The position numbers and the translations under genes were made by a program. From JAOPZW01 sp963807305 (GTDB taxonomy: Bacteria; Actinomycetota; Thermoleophilia; Solirubrobacterales; Solirubrobacteraceae): a DNA stretch of 64,000 bases. Below, in pieces: positions 61,661-64,000 of the stretch (the first letter of the stretch is position 1; each line of letters opens with the position of its first letter). The DNA is taken from positions 682,001-746,000 of the forward strand of contig CAWEBN010000005.1 in NCBI GenBank assembly GCA_963807305.1, given 5' to 3'. The notes beneath the pieces are model-generated. The model searched no databases. It had not been told where the DNA came from and saw only the letters and a program-made list of their open reading frames with translations.

Positions 61661-62716
61661 ATGGGCTTCTTCAGCTACCTCACCGGTTTCGGCGGCCGCG
61701 ACATGGCGGTCGACCTCGGGACCGCCAACACGCTCGTTTACGTCCGCGGCCGCGGGATCGTGCTCTCCGAGCCGAGCGTGGTGGCGATCGACTCGCGCAC
61801 CGGCGAGGTCCACGCCGTCGGCATCGAGGCCAAGCGGATGCTCGGGCGCACGCCGGGCACCATCCAGGCCATCCGGCCGCTGAAGGACGGCGTGATCGCC
61901 GACTTCGACGTCACGGAGGAGATGCTGCGCCACTTCATCCAGAAGGTCCATCAGAACCGCTGGGCGCACCCGCGCGTGGTGGTCTGTGTTCCCTCCGGTG
62001 TGACGGGCGTCGAGAAGCGTGCGGTCGAGGAGGCGTGTCTGAGCGCGGGAGCGCGGCAGGCCTATCTCATCGAGGAGCCGATGGCCGCGGCCATCGGAGC
62101 GGGGCTGCCCGTCGGCGAGCCGACCGGCAGCATGGTCGTCGACATCGGCGGCGGCACGTCCGAGGTGGCGGTCATCAGCCTCGGCGGGATCGTCGTCTCG
62201 CAGTCCATCCGCGTGGGCGGCGACGAGCTCGACGAATCGATCATCAACTACGCCAAGCGCGAGTACAAGCTGCTCATCGGCCAGCAGACGGCCGAGGAGG
62301 TCAAGCTCGAGATCGGCTCGGCGTACCCCATGGAGGAGGAGGTGCAGGCCGAGATCCGCGGACGTGACATGGTCTCCGGCCTGCCGAAGACGGTCGTGCT
62401 CACCTCGGAGGAGATCCGTCAGGCGCTCGAGGAGCCCCTGTCGCAGATCATCGATGCGGTCAAGGAGACCCTGGACCGCACCCCTCCCGAGCTCGCATCC
62501 GACATCATGGATCGCGGCATCATGCTGGCCGGCGGTGGATCGCTTCTTCAGGGCCTCGACGAGCGTCTGCGCGAGGAGACCCAGATGCCCGCGCACCTCG
62601 CGGAGTCCCCGCTGACGTGCGTGGCGGTGGGCTCCGGCCGCTCGCTCGAGGAGTTCGAGGTCATCCACCGGACGAACAAGAATTCGAGGAACCGCCGCCG
62701 TGGCGCTCGCTACTAG
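61661..62716 (+). CDS. mreB: rod shape-determining protein MreB (actin homolog)
   Basis: A 351-residue bacterial actin. The ATP-binding segments MAVDLGTANTLVYVRGRG, VVDIGGGTSEVAVISLGG, IGGDELDESIINY-type and LAGGGSLLQGLDERL are present. It directs side-wall peptidoglycan synthesis in rod-shaped cells with MreC and MreD. ATG 61661 is the first Met at the family start. The presence of mreB shows that this organism is rod-shaped, unlike most cocci. Confidence 0.97.
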   Translation: MGFFSYLTGFGGRDMAVDLGTANTLVYVRGRGIVLSEPSVVAIDSRTGEVHAVGIEAKRMLGRTPGTIQAIRPLKDGVIADFDVTEEMLRHFIQKVHQNRWAHPRVVVCVPSGVTGVEKRAVEEACLSAGARQAYLIEEPMAAAIGAGLPVGEPTGSMVVDIGGGTSEVAVISLGGIVVSQSIRVGGDELDESIINYAKREYKLLIGQQTAEEVKLEIGSAYPMEEEVQAEIRGRDMVSGLPKTVVLTSEEIRQALEEPLSQIIDAVKETLDRTPPELASDIMDRGIMLAGGGSLLQGLDERLREETQMPAHLAESPLTCVAVGSGRSLEEFEVIHRTNKNSRNRRRGARY

Positions 62717-62764
62717 CGCCCCGCGGTCGCGTAACCCCATCAAGGCTTTGGAGAACCTCTCCAC

Positions 62765-63628
62765 GTGTACGACAAGACGGTTCGCCGGCGGCGGGTAGTC
62801 CTCGGACTGCTCGTAGCCAGCTCCCTGATCCTCCTGACCGCCTACTTCGGCGAGTCCGCCGGCGGTGGCCTGCACTCCGCCCAGCGCGGCGTGCTCGACG
62901 TCGTCTCGCCGATCCAGGAGGGCGCGAGCAAGGCGCTCAAGCCCGTGCGGGACCTCTTCGGCTGGGCCGGGGACACCTTCCACGCGAAGGGCCAGCTGAA
63001 GGACATGCGCAAGGACCGCGACGCGCTGCGCGCGCAGAACATCCAGCTGCAGGCCAAGCTGCACGAGCAGGCCCAGCTCGGCGACCAGATCGCGCTCAAC
63101 AACCAGCACGGGCTGGCGGACAACCGCCCGGTGTCCGCGCGCGTCATCGGGCAGGACCCCAACCTGTGGTTCACGCAGGTCACGATCGACCAGGGCACGT
63201 CCGCCGGCGTGAACGTCAACCAGGCCGTCGTCAACGGCGCCGGCCTCGTCGGCAAGGTGACCTGGGTGTCGCCGGGGACGTCGATCGTCACGCTCGTCAC
63301 CGATCACACGACGCAGATCGGCGCGACGGTGGCCGAAAGCCAGGTCAAGGGGATCGTGCAGGTCGAGGCGGGGCACCCGACCGACCTCGTGCTCGGCTCG
63401 CTGTCGGGCAAGGACGTCGTCCGGCCCGGGGAGACCGTCGTCACCTCCGGCACCGTGTCGAAGGTCGACAAGTTCCCCTCCCCGTATCCCCGCGACATCC
63501 CGATCGGCCGCGTCACGCACGTCGACGAGCCGGGCAGCGACAACCAGCAGGTCCACGTCGCGCCGTTCGCCAACGGGCGGCGCCTCGACCTCGTCGAAGT
63601 GCTGACCAAGGGGGACGTCGGCCGTTGA
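62765..63628 (+). CDS. mreC: rod shape-determining protein MreC
   Basis: A 287-residue bitopic protein. An N-terminal helix (VVLGLLVASSLILLTAYFG), coiled coil (KGQLKDMRKDRDALRAQNIQ) and the beta-rich periplasmic domain (VIGQDPNLWFTQVTIDQG, GKVTWVSPGTSIVTL, IGRVTHVDEPG) match. It links MreB to the cell wall machinery. GTG 62765 starts after 48 bp from mreB. Confidence 0.92.
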   Translation: MYDKTVRRRRVVLGLLVASSLILLTAYFGESAGGGLHSAQRGVLDVVSPIQEGASKALKPVRDLFGWAGDTFHAKGQLKDMRKDRDALRAQNIQLQAKLHEQAQLGDQIALNNQHGLADNRPVSARVIGQDPNLWFTQVTIDQGTSAGVNVNQAVVNGAGLVGKVTWVSPGTSIVTLVTDHTTQIGATVAESQVKGIVQVEAGHPTDLVLGSLSGKDVVRPGETVVTSGTVSKVDKFPSPYPRDIPIGRVTHVDEPGSDNQQVHVAPFANGRRLDLVEVLTKGDVGR

Positions 63629-63630
63629 GG

Positions 63631-64000
63631 ATGGCCGTCCCTCAGCTAGTCCTGCGCCTGGCGCTGGTGGGCATCGTCACCGTGATCCTGCAGGTCTCGG
63701 CCGTCACCCAGCTGCAGATCTTCGGCACGAACGCCGACCTGATGCCGCTCGTCATCGCGGCGGTGGGGCTGCTGGCGGGCTCGATCGCGGGCGCCTGCTT
63801 CGGCTTCGCCGCGGGGCTGTTCCTCGATCTCGCGCTGGTGCAGACCGTCGGGCTGTCGTCGCTCGTCTACGTCGGCATCGGCTACTGGGCCGGGCGCTTC
63901 CGCGAGCTGCGCGACCCGCAGAGCGCGCTCGTGCCGCTGGCCGTGGGCGCGGCGGCCACCGCGGCCGCGATGATCGGCTACTCGCTGATGCAGTTCCTGC
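63631..64000 (+). CDS. mreD: rod shape-determining protein MreD (partial, runs off the window)
   Basis: ATG 63631 begins a hydrophobic protein: MAVPQLVLRLALVGIVTVIL, then LMPLVIAAVGLLAGSIAG and FGFAAGLFLDLALVQTVG, four to five helices in 123 residues. The order after mreC and the MreD-type FxAGLxxD segment support the name. The gene continues beyond position 64000. A TTG at 63625 would couple it to the mreC stop. Confidence 0.85.
   Translation, partial: MAVPQLVLRLALVGIVTVILQVSAVTQLQIFGTNADLMPLVIAAVGLLAGSIAGACFGFAAGLFLDLALVQTVGLSSLVYVGIGYWAGRFRELRDPQSALVPLAVGAAATAAAMIGYSLMQFL

Overview
The window is about 70% GC, densely packed and heavily coding, with many GTG starts and 4-bp ATGA/GTGA stop-start overlaps. 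It has no rRNA, no recognisable tRNA, no insertion sequence and no CRISPR array. The housekeeping order at the right end (tig-clpP-clpX, then valS-folC-...-ndk-maf-mreB-mreC-mreD) and the protein styles point to a high-GC soil actinobacterium, most likely Thermoleophilia/Solirubrobacterales (Conexibacter/Solirubrobacter/Baekduia-like). The lineage is an inference from gene content only.

Left part (0-19.4 kb): miscellaneous genes (RTX-like secreted protein, DUF2461, M32 carboxypeptidase, flavin-dependent monooxygenase), then a choline module: an aldehyde dehydrogenase divergent from an APC permease, a choline oxidase with all known catalytic residues, a cNMP/CBS/DUF294 regulatory protein, and a dimethylglycine-oxidase-like FAD-GcvT fusion. 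A TetR-MFS divergent pair with three tandem operators, a universal stress protein, a strong-RBS 57-residue protein and an acyl-CoA dehydrogenase follow.

Centre (19.6-29.4 kb): a complete cobalamin-dependent methyl-transfer module. An IclR regulator heads a tightly overlapping minus-strand operon encoding a corrinoid protein, an MTHFR C-terminal-type zinc protein, MetF, an MtrH/MeTr-like methyltransferase, a RACo-type corrinoid activase with a 2Fe-2S domain and a DUF1638 protein. A divergent non-pyrrolysine MttB-family methyltransferase, an FAD amine oxidase and a GntR regulator sit beside it. With the choline module this gives a full paper route: choline to glycine betaine (oxidase), betaine to dimethylglycine (corrinoid methyl transfer into folate), dimethylglycine to sarcosine to glycine (FAD enzymes plus folate). 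A 12-bp palindrome, CTGATATATCAG or close variants, lies at the permease/aldehyde dehydrogenase, dimethylglycine oxidase and FAD oxidase/GntR promoters and ties the two halves into one probable regulon.

Next (29.4-37.6 kb): aromatic catabolism, with a two-subunit 3-oxoadipate/glutaconate-type CoA-transferase, a beta-ketoadipyl-CoA thiolase, an esterase, a PcaR-like IclR regulator and an intradiol (hydroxyquinol/catechol-type) dioxygenase. A shared 18-bp palindrome marks two of these promoters. A polysaccharide deacetylase and an amidase are interspersed.

The stretch 37.6-49.4 kb is an accessory zone: DipZ-like thiol-disulfide protein, a large LuxR-type ATPase regulator with a frameshift, a DUF4242 protein that has probably lost its stop, antisense debris of a bacterial Ig-like domain, a flavodoxin-fold oxidoreductase, an alpha/beta-hydrolase-adenylate cyclase fusion, a secreted protein, and a secreted HExxH protein joined by five same-direction frameshifts to an N,N-dimethylformamidase-like domain. 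From 49.4 kb on the genes are core proteostasis, translation, folate, nucleotide and cell-shape genes, interrupted by an XRE-nucleotidyltransferase fusion, a lipoprotein and tandem 87-residue paralogs. MreD runs off the right edge.
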